64,000 nt of DNA from Dyadobacter sp. CY261. GTDB taxonomy: Bacteria; Bacteroidota; Bacteroidia; Cytophagales; Spirosomataceae. Location of the stretch: positions 248,001 to 312,000 of the forward strand of contig NZ_JAKCPW010000004.1 of NCBI RefSeq assembly GCF_021440085.1, written 5' to 3'. A program made the translations under genes and the position numbers. This document shows, piece after piece, positions 1 to 8,420 of the stretch (position 1 is its first letter; each line of letters starts with the position of its first letter). The notes under the pieces were generated by a model, which saw only the letters and a list, made by a program, of their open reading frames with translations, was not told where the DNA came from and searched no databases.

Positions 1-832
1 CTACGTGCCAGCTAGCCAAAGTATACCAACCGAACATGGTGCTAAACCAGTGTGTGTCGATCGACATCACAAAATCCCAGGCTGATGTAGAAGATGTAAC
101 ACCGAATACAACCAGGAACGCTGTTCCAAGACGGATCGATTTTTCATAGAACTCAGTTCCACCGATCTCATCTTCCTGTAATGACAGGTTACGAAGCTTT
201 TTCCACATCAAATACCAGACCGCGAAATACGCTACCAGACGGCCCAGGAAGAAGGGTGTATTCAAATATCCCTGCTTGCCAGCGATGATCTTGTCATATT
301 CGGGACCTCCTACTTCGAAAAGACCTTTATGTGTCCAGTGGAACAGATCGTGCCCACCCAAAAGGAAAGTAATGATCAATACGGCGCCTGTAAAAGGAAG
401 GAATGCGGGTAACGCCTCGGGTACTCTTTTAAATACCGCCGACCAGCCAGCCTGCGCCAGGTAGTTATAGGAAAGGAAGAACATCCCCACAACGGACATT
501 CCGGTAAAATATACACCATTCACCCAAAGGTTAGCCCAAATGCGCGCAACCCAGCTCTTGGCATGGTGACCGCCCTCAGCGGCAGCTCCGTGTGCTTCCG
601 TGGCTCCGTGAGCCGCAGCCGCTCCATGCTCGGCAGCCGCGTGGCCTGCCGCCGCAGCGTGCTCTGCTCCGTGTGCAGCCACTTCATGACCACCACCGCC
701 ATTGGCTGCGAGGTATGCTCCTAATAGTACAAGAGCCAGTCCTACACCGCCACCAATGAGCAAACTTTTCTTAGCTCCCGATGTAAATTCAAACCGTTCT
801 TCAATAGAAGGAATCGAATGTGCTGATGCCAT
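1..832 (-). CDS. actF: Alternative complex III subunit ActF (3' end cut by window edge)
   Basis: Membrane subunit of the quinol:cytochrome c oxidoreductase (alternative complex III), related to ActC/NrfD-type quinol-binding proteins. The ATG is at 832-830 and the frame stays open to base 1, giving about 277 residues; the C-terminus is outside the window. After a first membrane segment (about residues 25-43) there is an unusual stretch rich in His, Ala and Gly (about residues 50-92), then further hydrophobic segments such as the one around 'GMFFLSYNYLAQAG'. It follows actE by 35 bases at the end of the act operon, which fits the order A-B-C-D-E-F known for this complex. Identity rests on context and membrane pattern; the family is clear, the exact length is not visible. 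Confidence 0.85.
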   Translation of the reverse strand, partial: MASAHSIPSIEERFEFTSGAKKSLLIGGGVGLALVLLGAYLAANGGGGHEVAAHGAEHAAAAGHAAAEHGAAAAHGATEAHGAAAEGGHHAKSWVARIWANLWVNGVYFTGMSVVGMFFLSYNYLAQAGWSAVFKRVPEALPAFLPFTGAVLIITFLLGGHDLFHWTHKGLFEVGGPEYDKIIAGKQGYLNTPFFLGRLVAYFAVWYLMWKKLRNLSLQEDEIGGTEFYEKSIRLGTAFLVVFGVTSSTSAWDFVMSIDTHWFSTMFGWYTLASWHV

Positions 833-866
833 TATTTAAATTATTTCTCTGTTTTCAAAATTGTAC

Positions 867-1490
867 TTAAGCCCCTTTCTGCAATTTCTGTACATAGTGT
901 ACGATTTTCCATCGCTCCTCCGGGTTGATCTGCGATCCATGAGGCCACATGCGTGCCTTTCCGTGTGTGATCACGTGGAAAATATGTCCTTCATTCAGGT
1001 TCTTGTAAGCGTCGCTCGCATAGTTGGGAACACCTTTGTACATCGCTCCTACTTTTCCGTCCCCGGCGCCGGTTGCACCGTGGCAATGCTGACAATATCT
1101 GTCGTACAATACCTTTCCCTCTGCGAGAGTTTTCTCATTCAAGGGAACTGGGTTTTTAAGTACTCTTTCTGCGATCTCAATGCTGTCGGCAGGAATATTG
1201 TAAACCATCAGGTCTACAACTGCTGAATCCGACTCACCGAAATTGGTGCGGTAGTTACGTCTCGCAACCGTTCCAGCCACCGGCAAACGCATGGTAAGGC
1301 CCTGCGGATTGATCGGGTTGGCTTTTTCCTGTTTGTATGGTTCATAACCTACGGGCAGGTACATATTTGGCGCATATTCCTTTCCGGGATTGTTAGGATC
1401 CTTTTTACAACCAGCGGCAGCAGTAATCAATACAGCGGCAACCAATAGATATTTATATAAACTCTTGAATTTCATCGTTTTAAACTCCAT
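867..1490 (-). CDS. actE: Alternative complex III subunit ActE, monoheme cytochrome c lipoprotein
   Basis: Membrane-anchored monoheme cytochrome c that carries electrons within alternative complex III. It has a hydrophobic leader ending in a lipobox (TAAAGC, lipid cysteine about residue 28) and one heme-binding motif CQHCH (about 133-137). A downstream Met in 'KARMWPHG' could be the axial ligand. The first ATG overlaps the stop codon of actD by one base (TAATG arrangement), which suggests translational coupling; a second ATG at 1475 (MKFKSLYKY) is an alternative start and gives a more typical lipoprotein signal. The 207 residues fit the family. Confidence is high from motif and operon position. 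Confidence 0.9.
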   Translation of the reverse strand: MEFKTMKFKSLYKYLLVAAVLITAAAGCKKDPNNPGKEYAPNMYLPVGYEPYKQEKANPINPQGLTMRLPVAGTVARRNYRTNFGESDSAVVDLMVYNIPADSIEIAERVLKNPVPLNEKTLAEGKVLYDRYCQHCHGATGAGDGKVGAMYKGVPNYASDAYKNLNEGHIFHVITHGKARMWPHGSQINPEERWKIVHYVQKLQKGA

Positions 1491-2020
1491 TAAAATTGCT
1501 TAATGTTGACTTCCTCCGCACCGCTGTCTTTCAATGCTCTCGATATTTCGTCTTCGGTCATTGAGTTTCTGCTCATGTCGATCGCCATGACAAATTTGTT
1601 GTCAGTCGAGCGGACGTCGAAACGCGGGTGAAAATGCGTACCTGGTCCAAGGCCATTTGAAATGAAGAATGTAGTTACCATCCCGAATGCAGTGAAAAGT
1701 ACTGTCAATTCGAATGTGATCGGGATATAGTTGGGGATTGAGATCGGATCTTTACCGCCGATAATCATTGGCCAGTCGTAACCCATTGTCCAGATCATCA
1801 GTGTCAATGCCACGCAGCATCCTGTTACACCAAACATAAAGGCAGCGATACCGATACGGGTTCTTGGGTGGCCTAATGCTTCGTCCAACCCGTGAATAGG
1901 GAATGGAGAATATACTTCTTTGATTTTCACACCGGCCTTTCTCAACTTGGGAACCGCGTGAAGAACAGTATCGTCATCGTCGTAAACTCCGACCAAATAT
2001 TTACCAGATAATTCTGCCAT
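1490..2020 (-). CDS. actD: Alternative complex III subunit ActD (DUF3341)
   Basis: Small membrane subunit of alternative complex III, 176 residues. The N-terminal part has a ferredoxin-like look ('LVGVYDDDDTVLHAVPKLR') and contains the conserved 'SPFPIHGLDEALG' stretch. Two transmembrane helices follow (about residues 57-82 and 97-122), then a soluble tail. ActD has no known cofactor; it is thought to help assemble or hold the membrane part. It lies 47 bases after actC, and its stop overlaps the actE start. The DUF3341 assignment is firm from these motifs and from operon order. Confidence 0.9.
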   Translation of the reverse strand: MAELSGKYLVGVYDDDDTVLHAVPKLRKAGVKIKEVYSPFPIHGLDEALGHPRTRIGIAAFMFGVTGCCVALTLMIWTMGYDWPMIIGGKDPISIPNYIPITFELTVLFTAFGMVTTFFISNGLGPGTHFHPRFDVRSTDNKFVMAIDMSRNSMTEDEISRALKDSGAEEVNIKQF

Positions 2021-2067
2021 ACTATTACTTAATTATAATCTCTATAATTCGCTATTTCGCTATGCTT

Positions 2068-3501
2068 TTATTCCTGATCCTTGTTGTAAGCGGGTTCAGC
2101 AGTTCCACGCTGTCTTACTTTGGCAACACCGGCGATCTTAGCAGGCATTTGTGCAGAAGTTGAACGCAATACCGCTTTTACTTCGGCCATGTTTACAACC
2201 GGCAGGTATTTTGAAAACAATAGGAACAATGTGAAGAACAAACCGAAAGAGAAAATGTAATCCCCGATATCATATCTGGTCGGCGAGAACATTGCCCAGC
2301 TTGAAGGAATGTAGTCACGGTGCAGGGAGGTTACGATAATTACAAAACGCTCGAACCACATACCGATGTTTACAATCACAGAAATGAAAAAGGTAAAAGT
2401 AATGCTGCGGCGCAGTTTTCTTGACCAGAATAGCTGCGGGGAGATTACGTTACAGGTCATCATCGCCCAGTATGCCCACCAATAAGGACCAGTCATACGG
2501 TTAAAGAATGCGTAGTATTCATATTCAACACCACCGTACCAGGCAATAAAGAACTCGGTAATGTAAGCCACACCTACTACTGAACCGGTAAGAGTGATTA
2601 CCTTATTCATAGTCTCGATGTGCTCGAGGGTTATGTAATCTTCCAGTTTGTAAACAACCCTCGTGATCAACATCAGGTTTTGTACCATCGCGAACCCCGA
2701 GAAAATCGCACCTGCAACGAAGTACGGAGGGAAGATCGTCGTGTGCCATCCCGGGATTACCGAGGTAGCAAAGTCCATACTTACAATGGTGTGTACCGAA
2801 AGTACAAGTGGCGTAGAAAGACCCGCGAGGATCAAAGAAATGTATTCGTAACGCGCCCAGGTTTTAGCTGAACCGTCCCAGCCCATTGCGAAAGTTCCGT
2901 ACATGAAGCGGGAAACTTTGCTCGTGGCACGGTCGCGGATGGTAGCAAGATCAGGAATCAGACCGATATACCAAAAAACCAACGATACCGAGAAATAAGT
3001 ACTGATCGCAAATACGTCCCAAACGAGCGGTGAGTTGAAGTTGACCCAAAGGGATCCGAACGCGTTGGGTAATGGAAGCGCCCAATAAGCCATCCAGGGA
3101 CGACCCATGTGCATCAAAATAAAAGAAGCTGCACAGATTACGGCGAAGATCGTCATCGCTTCTGCCGCGCGGTTGATGGAAGTTCTCCATTTCTGACGGA
3201 AGAGCAGGAGAATCGCGGAGATCAACGTTCCCGCGTGACCGATACCTACCCACCATACGAAGTTGGTGATATCCCAGGCCCAACCAACTGTTTTATTCAA
3301 ACCCCAAACTCCGAGGCCTTCCCACCAGGTCCACGCGAGACACACAGATCCATATGCCAAAACGATGAGCGAAAGTCCGAAAGCGATCTTCCATTCTTTC
3401 GTTGGAGTTGCCTCCACGTGGCGGCATATGTCTTCCGTTACGTCCGCGTACGTTTTCCCACCTTGAATCAGCGGTTCTCTTACAGGTGAAGTAACATGCA
3501 T
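2068..3501 (-). CDS. actC: Alternative complex III subunit ActC (NrfD/PsrC-type quinol-binding membrane protein)
   Basis: Integral membrane subunit of 477 residues that should hold the quinol-oxidation site of alternative complex III. It shows about ten hydrophobic helices, starting near residue 40, and the NrfD-family region 'WWVGIGHAGTLISAILLL' (about residues 83-100) where a His next to the quinol pocket is expected. It lies 51 bases downstream of actB, the iron-sulfur subunit it docks with. The length matches known ActC proteins. No heme motif is seen, as expected for this subunit. Confidence 0.93.
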   Translation of the reverse strand: MHVTSPVREPLIQGGKTYADVTEDICRHVEATPTKEWKIAFGLSLIVLAYGSVCLAWTWWEGLGVWGLNKTVGWAWDITNFVWWVGIGHAGTLISAILLLFRQKWRTSINRAAEAMTIFAVICAASFILMHMGRPWMAYWALPLPNAFGSLWVNFNSPLVWDVFAISTYFSVSLVFWYIGLIPDLATIRDRATSKVSRFMYGTFAMGWDGSAKTWARYEYISLILAGLSTPLVLSVHTIVSMDFATSVIPGWHTTIFPPYFVAGAIFSGFAMVQNLMLITRVVYKLEDYITLEHIETMNKVITLTGSVVGVAYITEFFIAWYGGVEYEYYAFFNRMTGPYWWAYWAMMTCNVISPQLFWSRKLRRSITFTFFISVIVNIGMWFERFVIIVTSLHRDYIPSSWAMFSPTRYDIGDYIFSFGLFFTLFLLFSKYLPVVNMAEVKAVLRSTSAQMPAKIAGVAKVRQRGTAEPAYNKDQE

Positions 3502-3552
3502 ACTACTATTTATTTATAATGATTGGATCGTCAATAATTCTAACTCTGAAAA

Positions 3553-6500
3553 TTAAGCGTGCTCTTTCTCAACCGCCTTGGCTGCTGCCAAGTCCTTGTT
3601 ACGGACTTTGGTGAGGTAAGAAATTTGTGGACGAACGTTGATTTCTTCCAGCATGTGGAATGCGCGTCCTTCTCTTTCTACTTCCAGCAATTTCGAAATG
3701 CGGCTTTCAGGATCGTTCATATCTCCAAAAGTGATAGCATCTGTCGGGCAGGAAGATGCACAAGCTACGTTTACTTCACCGTCGACAATGCGTCTTCTTT
3801 CTTTCTTCGCAGTAAGCTTAGCCTCCTGGATTCTGTGAACGCACATCGAACATTTCTCAATAACTCCTCTTGAACGTACTGTTACATCAGGATTAATGAC
3901 CATTTTACCAAGGTCATTATTGAATGCGTAATCGAAGTTGTCGTTATCAAAATATTTGAACCAATTGAAACGACGTACTTTGTATGGGCAGTTATTTGCA
4001 CAATATCTTGTACCTACGCAACGATTGTAAGCCATCTGGTTCAAGCCCTCGGAGCTGTGGGTAGTAGCCAATACCGGACATACCGTTTCGCAAGGTGCAT
4101 TGTTACAGTGCTGACAAAGCATCGGCTGGAATGTAACTTCCGGATTTTCAGAAGCGATCTCCAATCCTCTCAGATCTTCCACATCTGCATCGCTGCTGTA
4201 ATAGCGGTCAATACGCAACCAGTGCATTTCACGTGCATTGATAATTTCCTGACGACCTACAACTGGGATGTTGTTTTCATTCTGGCAGCTTACCACACAT
4301 GAACCGCAACCGAAGCAAGTGTTCAGGTCGATCACCATACCCCATGAGTGGTTTTTGTATTTGTGGCCATTCCAAAGTGACAGGTCAGTTGCGTCCACTT
4401 CACCATCGGAAGTCTGGATTTTCGGAACGAAACGGCCGGCCATCGGGTCTTTCTGGAAGTGAGCCAGCACTGTTTCCTGAAGAACCGATTTACGGTTCAT
4501 CACTGTGTTGTGCGTCTGAGTCTGTGCTATTTCGCGGGTATCACCTGTTTTCGACAGCGTTACCTCACCTGGTGTGAAGTTCAGGAAGCCGTCGGTGAAT
4601 GTTGCAAACGGGTAAATATTTTTACCCACACCATTTGCAGACTTACCTGCTTTCTCGCGACCGTAACCGATTGTGACCGCTACGGTGCCTTGTGCAAGTC
4701 CCGGCTGAATGATCACCGGTAATTCAACCGATTTTCCTTTCAAATCAACCTTTACAACGTCGCCCTGCGCAAGGCCGAGTTCTGTTGCTGTTTTTTGAGA
4801 GAGGCCGGCATGGTTGTCCCAGCAGGCCTTAGTGATCGGATCAGGAAGCTCCTGCAACCATGGATTGTTGGCGGAAGCACCTGTACCCAAACCTACGTTT
4901 TCGAAGATCGCAAGTTCGAGACCTGATGAAGAAGCCTTGTATTTTTTAGCAATACCTGCAGCAGCAGCAGCAAGGTTTCCAGAGAATGCAGCCCCTGCTC
5001 CTGTTGGAGCAGTAGAAGTTACCTCAAAAACACCGTCATGCAACGACTTGATCCAGAATTGTTCGAAGTCACCACCTCCCGATTGTGGATAAATATTCTT
5101 TCTCCAATATGCTTTCACATACTCATGAAAATCAGTGGAGGCCCCAGCCCATTTCAGGAGACTCGATTGCGCCTGACGTGTACTGAAAATCAAACTGATA
5201 GCTGGTTGCATTAAGCTATATGATCCGGCGATTGGTTCTGCATCACCCCATGATTCCAGGTAATGCGAAGCAGGAAGGATGTATTTCAAAAGTGAGGATG
5301 TTTCATCAGGACGGTCGTTGAAAGACACGCTCAATGAAACCTGTGGCAATGCAGCCGCCAGTTCAGCACCACGCGGGTGATCATAAACCGGGTTAGCGCC
5401 CCACAAAATCAATGCTGAAACTTTGCCACCTTTAACCTCATCAATCAATTGGTTGGTAGCGATATCATTACCCTGGCGGTAATAAGCAGGCTTGTCAAGA
5501 TTGATTGTCGAGCCGTAGCTACCCAGAAGGCTGTTCAATGCATTCACCACCACTTGTACCGAAGGATCATTGATTCCGGATACAACGAGTGCCTGGCCTT
5601 TTGCTGCAACGAGGTCCGCCGCCGCCTTGTCCAGCTCAGGAATGTTGAGTGCCGCCGTTGCAACGGGAGTTCCGCCCAATTTCGCCGCAACCTTATTGTA
5701 TAATGCAGTTGCAACCAGACCAATTTGCGAAGGCTTCACTGCTATACGATAGTCGGCATTAGCACCGGTCAATGAGAGCGTCGACTCAAATTGATACAGA
5801 CGTGACATTTCTTTTTTACCTTCTTTATCACTGCTTACACGACGGGTGTCTGCAAACTGTTTCGAGAATGTATCAGGAGCAAGCCATGTTCCAAGGAAGT
5901 CGCCGTCGATGCCTACCACTACTTTCGCTTTGCTGAAATCGTAAGTGGGGATAACGGCTTTTCCGAATGACAACTCATTTCCTTTTACAAGCGCGTAAGA
6001 AGAGTTGGCATCGTAAACCACGTGTGTTGTGGTTGGGTATTTTGCAGTGAAATCTGCGATAACCGCCTTGGTCGACGGGCTCAATATCGTGGAAGTAAGA
6101 ATTCGGATTGCTCCACCTTTGGCTGCAATCTGTGCAAGTTGATCAGCGATCTCCTTGTCGACAGCTTCCCAGCTGATTTTGGTATCTTCTCCTTTTTTAG
6201 GACCTCTCAGTTTTTCGTTATCATATAGGCCAAGAAGCGACGCGTGAGCGCGGGAACTTACACCGTAAGACACCTTTGAAAGGGAATTGCTTTCTATTTT
6301 AATAGGCCGTCCCTCACGGGTTTTGACCAGGATGCTCGCGTAGTCTCCACCTTCGGCGTAAGTGGATGCATACCAGTTAGATATTGTAGGAAATTCGCCT
6401 TCTGGCTTATTAACGTAGGGGATGGCTTTTTTTACCGGTGTTTCGCAAGCAGCCAGGGATACCGCTGCCATTCCAAAGCCCAAAACTTTAAGAAAATCAC

Positions 6501-6648
6501 GGCGATGGGTGCCTACGCCATCCACCAAACTTTCATACTGACTCTCTGTCGGCGCACTTGGGAACTCTGAACTCGCATCTTTTACAAACTTCTCATCATT
6601 CCTCAGCTCTTCAAGTCCCCGCCAGTATCTTTTATTAGAATTTTCCAT
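3553..6648 (-). CDS. actB: Alternative complex III subunit ActB (molybdopterin-like domain fused to iron-sulfur domain)
   Basis: Large periplasmic subunit (1031 residues from the ATG at 6648; an upstream TTG at 6660 is less likely). A twin-arginine signal 'RRDFLKVLGFG' (about residues 49-59) runs into 'SLAACE', a possible lipid-anchor cysteine near 68. The middle 700 residues resemble a molybdopterin oxidoreductase, which in characterised ActB carries no molybdenum cofactor. The C-terminal 230 residues hold four Cys clusters: CFGCGSC, CQHCNNAPC, CANNC and CSMC...CASSC. They are expected to bind three [4Fe-4S] and one [3Fe-4S] cluster passing electrons from the quinol site to ActA. It follows actA by about 45 bases in the operon. 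Confidence 0.93.
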   Translation of the reverse strand: MENSNKRYWRGLEELRNDEKFVKDASSEFPSAPTESQYESLVDGVGTHRRDFLKVLGFGMAAVSLAACETPVKKAIPYVNKPEGEFPTISNWYASTYAEGGDYASILVKTREGRPIKIESNSLSKVSYGVSSRAHASLLGLYDNEKLRGPKKGEDTKISWEAVDKEIADQLAQIAAKGGAIRILTSTILSPSTKAVIADFTAKYPTTTHVVYDANSSYALVKGNELSFGKAVIPTYDFSKAKVVVGIDGDFLGTWLAPDTFSKQFADTRRVSSDKEGKKEMSRLYQFESTLSLTGANADYRIAVKPSQIGLVATALYNKVAAKLGGTPVATAALNIPELDKAAADLVAAKGQALVVSGINDPSVQVVVNALNSLLGSYGSTINLDKPAYYRQGNDIATNQLIDEVKGGKVSALILWGANPVYDHPRGAELAAALPQVSLSVSFNDRPDETSSLLKYILPASHYLESWGDAEPIAGSYSLMQPAISLIFSTRQAQSSLLKWAGASTDFHEYVKAYWRKNIYPQSGGGDFEQFWIKSLHDGVFEVTSTAPTGAGAAFSGNLAAAAAGIAKKYKASSSGLELAIFENVGLGTGASANNPWLQELPDPITKACWDNHAGLSQKTATELGLAQGDVVKVDLKGKSVELPVIIQPGLAQGTVAVTIGYGREKAGKSANGVGKNIYPFATFTDGFLNFTPGEVTLSKTGDTREIAQTQTHNTVMNRKSVLQETVLAHFQKDPMAGRFVPKIQTSDGEVDATDLSLWNGHKYKNHSWGMVIDLNTCFGCGSCVVSCQNENNIPVVGRQEIINAREMHWLRIDRYYSSDADVEDLRGLEIASENPEVTFQPMLCQHCNNAPCETVCPVLATTHSSEGLNQMAYNRCVGTRYCANNCPYKVRRFNWFKYFDNDNFDYAFNNDLGKMVINPDVTVRSRGVIEKCSMCVHRIQEAKLTAKKERRRIVDGEVNVACASSCPTDAITFGDMNDPESRISKLLEVEREGRAFHMLEEINVRPQISYLTKVRNKDLAAAKAVEKEHA

Positions 6649-6694
6649 AAAACTATTCAATACAATGAGTTGTATCCGGTATTAATTTCCTTGA

Positions 6695-7987
6695 TTAATA
6701 GTGGCACTTAGAACATTCCAGGCCACCAATATCCGCTACTTTCAAAGCCTCTTTGCTTTCAGAAGCGTGCAACTGTACCAGCTTGTCGTAGTACTGATTG
6801 TCTTTGGTATTAACCTCGGTTTTACGGTGACAATCAATACACCATCCCATCGTCAATGACGAACGTTGCTGTATTACTTCCATTTTCTCAACATCACCGT
6901 GGCAGTTCTGACATTCCAGGCCACCCACATTTACGTGCTGTGCGTGGTTAAAGTAAGCCAGGTCAGGCAGGTTGTGAACGCGCACCCATTCGATAGGCTG
7001 GTTGTTCTCAATAGAAGTATAAATCTTTTGAATTTCAGGAGATTCCTTTTTGATAACACCGTGGCAGTTCATACAGATGTTAGCAGACGGGATGTGCGCC
7101 GACTTACCGCGATTAACGCCGGTGTGGCAATAGTTACAGTCGATCTTGTATTCGCCTGCGTGCAATTTGTGAGAGAATGATATAGGTTGCTTCGGAGCGT
7201 ATCCTTGCTGAACCCCTATATTAAACGCGCCGTCTATTGTTGATTTCAATACGAGCAGCACGAAGATCCAAAGTGTTGCAGAACGGATGGCCGGATCAAC
7301 AGAAATTCTTTTAAGCAAGCCTCCGAAACCTTCACCGGCGGGAGCCTCAGTTCCTGCATCTCCGCCCTTAACAGCCTTGGAAAGAAGCGATACGATCACC
7401 AGCAAAACGCCGAGTACCAGTACCATTACTACTACCAATGCAACTAATACGATCACAAACAAATCGGAAGGTGCACCGCCTTTGGCATCACCAGAAGCCG
7501 CTGCGCCACCACCACCGCCAGCTGCCGCAGCGGCAGGAGCAGCAGTAGACGCTTTGTCTACATAAGCGAAGATCGCCTTGATATCATCATCCGAAAGGTT
7601 CGGGAAGCTCGTCATCTGAGCTTTCGAATATTCGTTGTAAATTTTAACAGCGTAAGGATCGCCAGATGCGATCACCGCTTGCGAGTTACGTACCCATTTC
7701 GCAAGCCAGGCAAAATCGTGACGAGCACTTGCACCTTTCAAACCGGGACCAACTACACGCTCATCAGTGGGTGCGTGGCATTGAGCGCAGTTGTTTTTGA
7801 AGATCGACTCACCCTTTGCAGCATCACCACCTCCGGCCGGTGCCGCAGCGCCCGCTGCCGCAGTGCTATCCTGAGCAGACACTAAAGTTGGTACGCTTAA
7901 TAAGATAGCTAAAACGAGAGCTAGAAAGGTTTTGGGGTAATTAAAGAAGGAACAAAACTTAGCGTCCATTCGGAATGGTATATTCAT
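6695..7987 (-). CDS. actA: Alternative complex III subunit ActA, hexaheme form with extra N-terminal cytochrome c domain
   Basis: Multiheme cytochrome c, first gene of the act operon. From the ATG at 7987 (a TTG lies two codons upstream) the 430-residue protein has a signal peptide ending 'TLVSA', a monoheme domain with CAQCH at about 67-71, an Ala/Gly-rich linker, a transmembrane helix (about 176-202), a second hydrophobic segment (about 237-256) and a pentaheme domain. The pentaheme CxxCH motifs start at about residues 284, 305, 359, 383 and 425, the last ending two residues before the stop. The classical subunit is described as pentaheme, so the N-terminal monoheme module is an addition and may hand electrons to the terminal oxidase. 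Heme counting is direct from sequence; the role of the extra domain is inference. Confidence 0.92.
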   Translation of the reverse strand: MNIPFRMDAKFCSFFNYPKTFLALVLAILLSVPTLVSAQDSTAAAGAAAPAGGGDAAKGESIFKNNCAQCHAPTDERVVGPGLKGASARHDFAWLAKWVRNSQAVIASGDPYAVKIYNEYSKAQMTSFPNLSDDDIKAIFAYVDKASTAAPAAAAAGGGGGAAASGDAKGGAPSDLFVIVLVALVVVMVLVLGVLLVIVSLLSKAVKGGDAGTEAPAGEGFGGLLKRISVDPAIRSATLWIFVLLVLKSTIDGAFNIGVQQGYAPKQPISFSHKLHAGEYKIDCNYCHTGVNRGKSAHIPSANICMNCHGVIKKESPEIQKIYTSIENNQPIEWVRVHNLPDLAYFNHAQHVNVGGLECQNCHGDVEKMEVIQQRSSLTMGWCIDCHRKTEVNTKDNQYYDKLVQLHASESKEALKVADIGGLECSKCHY

Positions 7988-8042
7988 AATCAACTATTCA
8001 TTATTCTTCAACAGACAAAACTAGCTCACGATTTTTTATCCA

Positions 8043-8050
8043 CAAAAGTA
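8043..8050 (-). promoter_or_regulatory. Putative -7 box upstream of the act operon
   Basis: On the minus strand this reads TACTTTTG, matching the Bacteroidota -7 consensus TAnnTTTG, 56 bases upstream of the actA ATG. No clear -33 TTTG is seen at the usual 19-21 base spacing, so strength is uncertain. Confidence 0.35.
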
Positions 8051-8152
8051 TTTAAGGGATATTTTACCCCACCTTCTTATTTATAATTTGTCTAATTTGC
8101 CGCACTGATTTAACAGTAGTTACAAATTTATTAAAGACTGATTTTCAAACAA

Positions 8153-8211
8153 ATAGCAAAAAAAATACCATTTGGAGCTCGTCTAAAAAGCTTGTTCCAA
8201 ATGGTATTTTT
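8153..8211 (-). terminator. Rho-independent terminator downstream of tRNA-Cys
   Basis: A perfect 15-bp inverted repeat (8161-8175 with 8197-8211; arms AAAAATACCATTTGG and complement) with a 21-base loop. Read on the minus strand it is followed by a run of nine T. It ends the tRNA-Cys transcript before the act operon promoter. Confidence 0.8.
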
Positions 8212-8263
8212 CAGGCATTTTTTTGTGTGCTTAAACTGGGGAAAAGCGCCACAAATTCAGGGG

Positions 8264-8334
8264 AGGTTCCGAGCGGATTCGAACCGCTGTACGAGGTTTT
8301 GCAGACCTCTGCCTAGCCACTCGGCCACGGAACC
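8264..8334 (-). tRNA. tRNA-Cys (GCA anticodon)
   Basis: Read on the minus strand, 71 bases fold into a cloverleaf. The acceptor stem is GGTTCCG/CGGAACC, the D arm GCC...GGC, the anticodon stem GAGGT/ACCTC with loop CTGCAAA (anticodon GCA), and the T arm AGCGG-TTCGAAT-CCGCT. The discriminator base is U, as expected for tRNA-Cys. The CCA end is not encoded (TCCC follows). It sits between the rpsA terminator and its own terminator. Confidence 0.95.
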
Positions 8335-8344
8335 ATTTTGAAAA

Positions 8345-8377
8345 GATTAGCTGCCCGCACGGGGCTGGCAGCTAATC
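8345..8377 (-). terminator. Rho-independent terminator downstream of rpsA
   Basis: An 11-bp perfect inverted repeat (8345-8355 with 8367-8377, GATTAGCTGCC and complement) with an 11-base loop, 44 bases after the rpsA stop. On the minus strand it is followed by TTTT. Confidence 0.65.
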
Positions 8378-8383
8378 CGGGTG

Positions 8384-8391
8384 CAAAAGTA
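8384..8391 (-). promoter_or_regulatory. Putative -7 box for tRNA-Cys
   Basis: Minus-strand TACTTTTG, a match to TAnnTTTG, about 50 bases upstream of the mature tRNA-Cys 5' end and overlapping the flank of the rpsA terminator. No clear -33 element. It would let the tRNA be transcribed independently of rpsA. Confidence 0.3.
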
Positions 8392-8420
8392 TTAAAAAAT
8401 TCTTCTGCTCCTATTTTATT

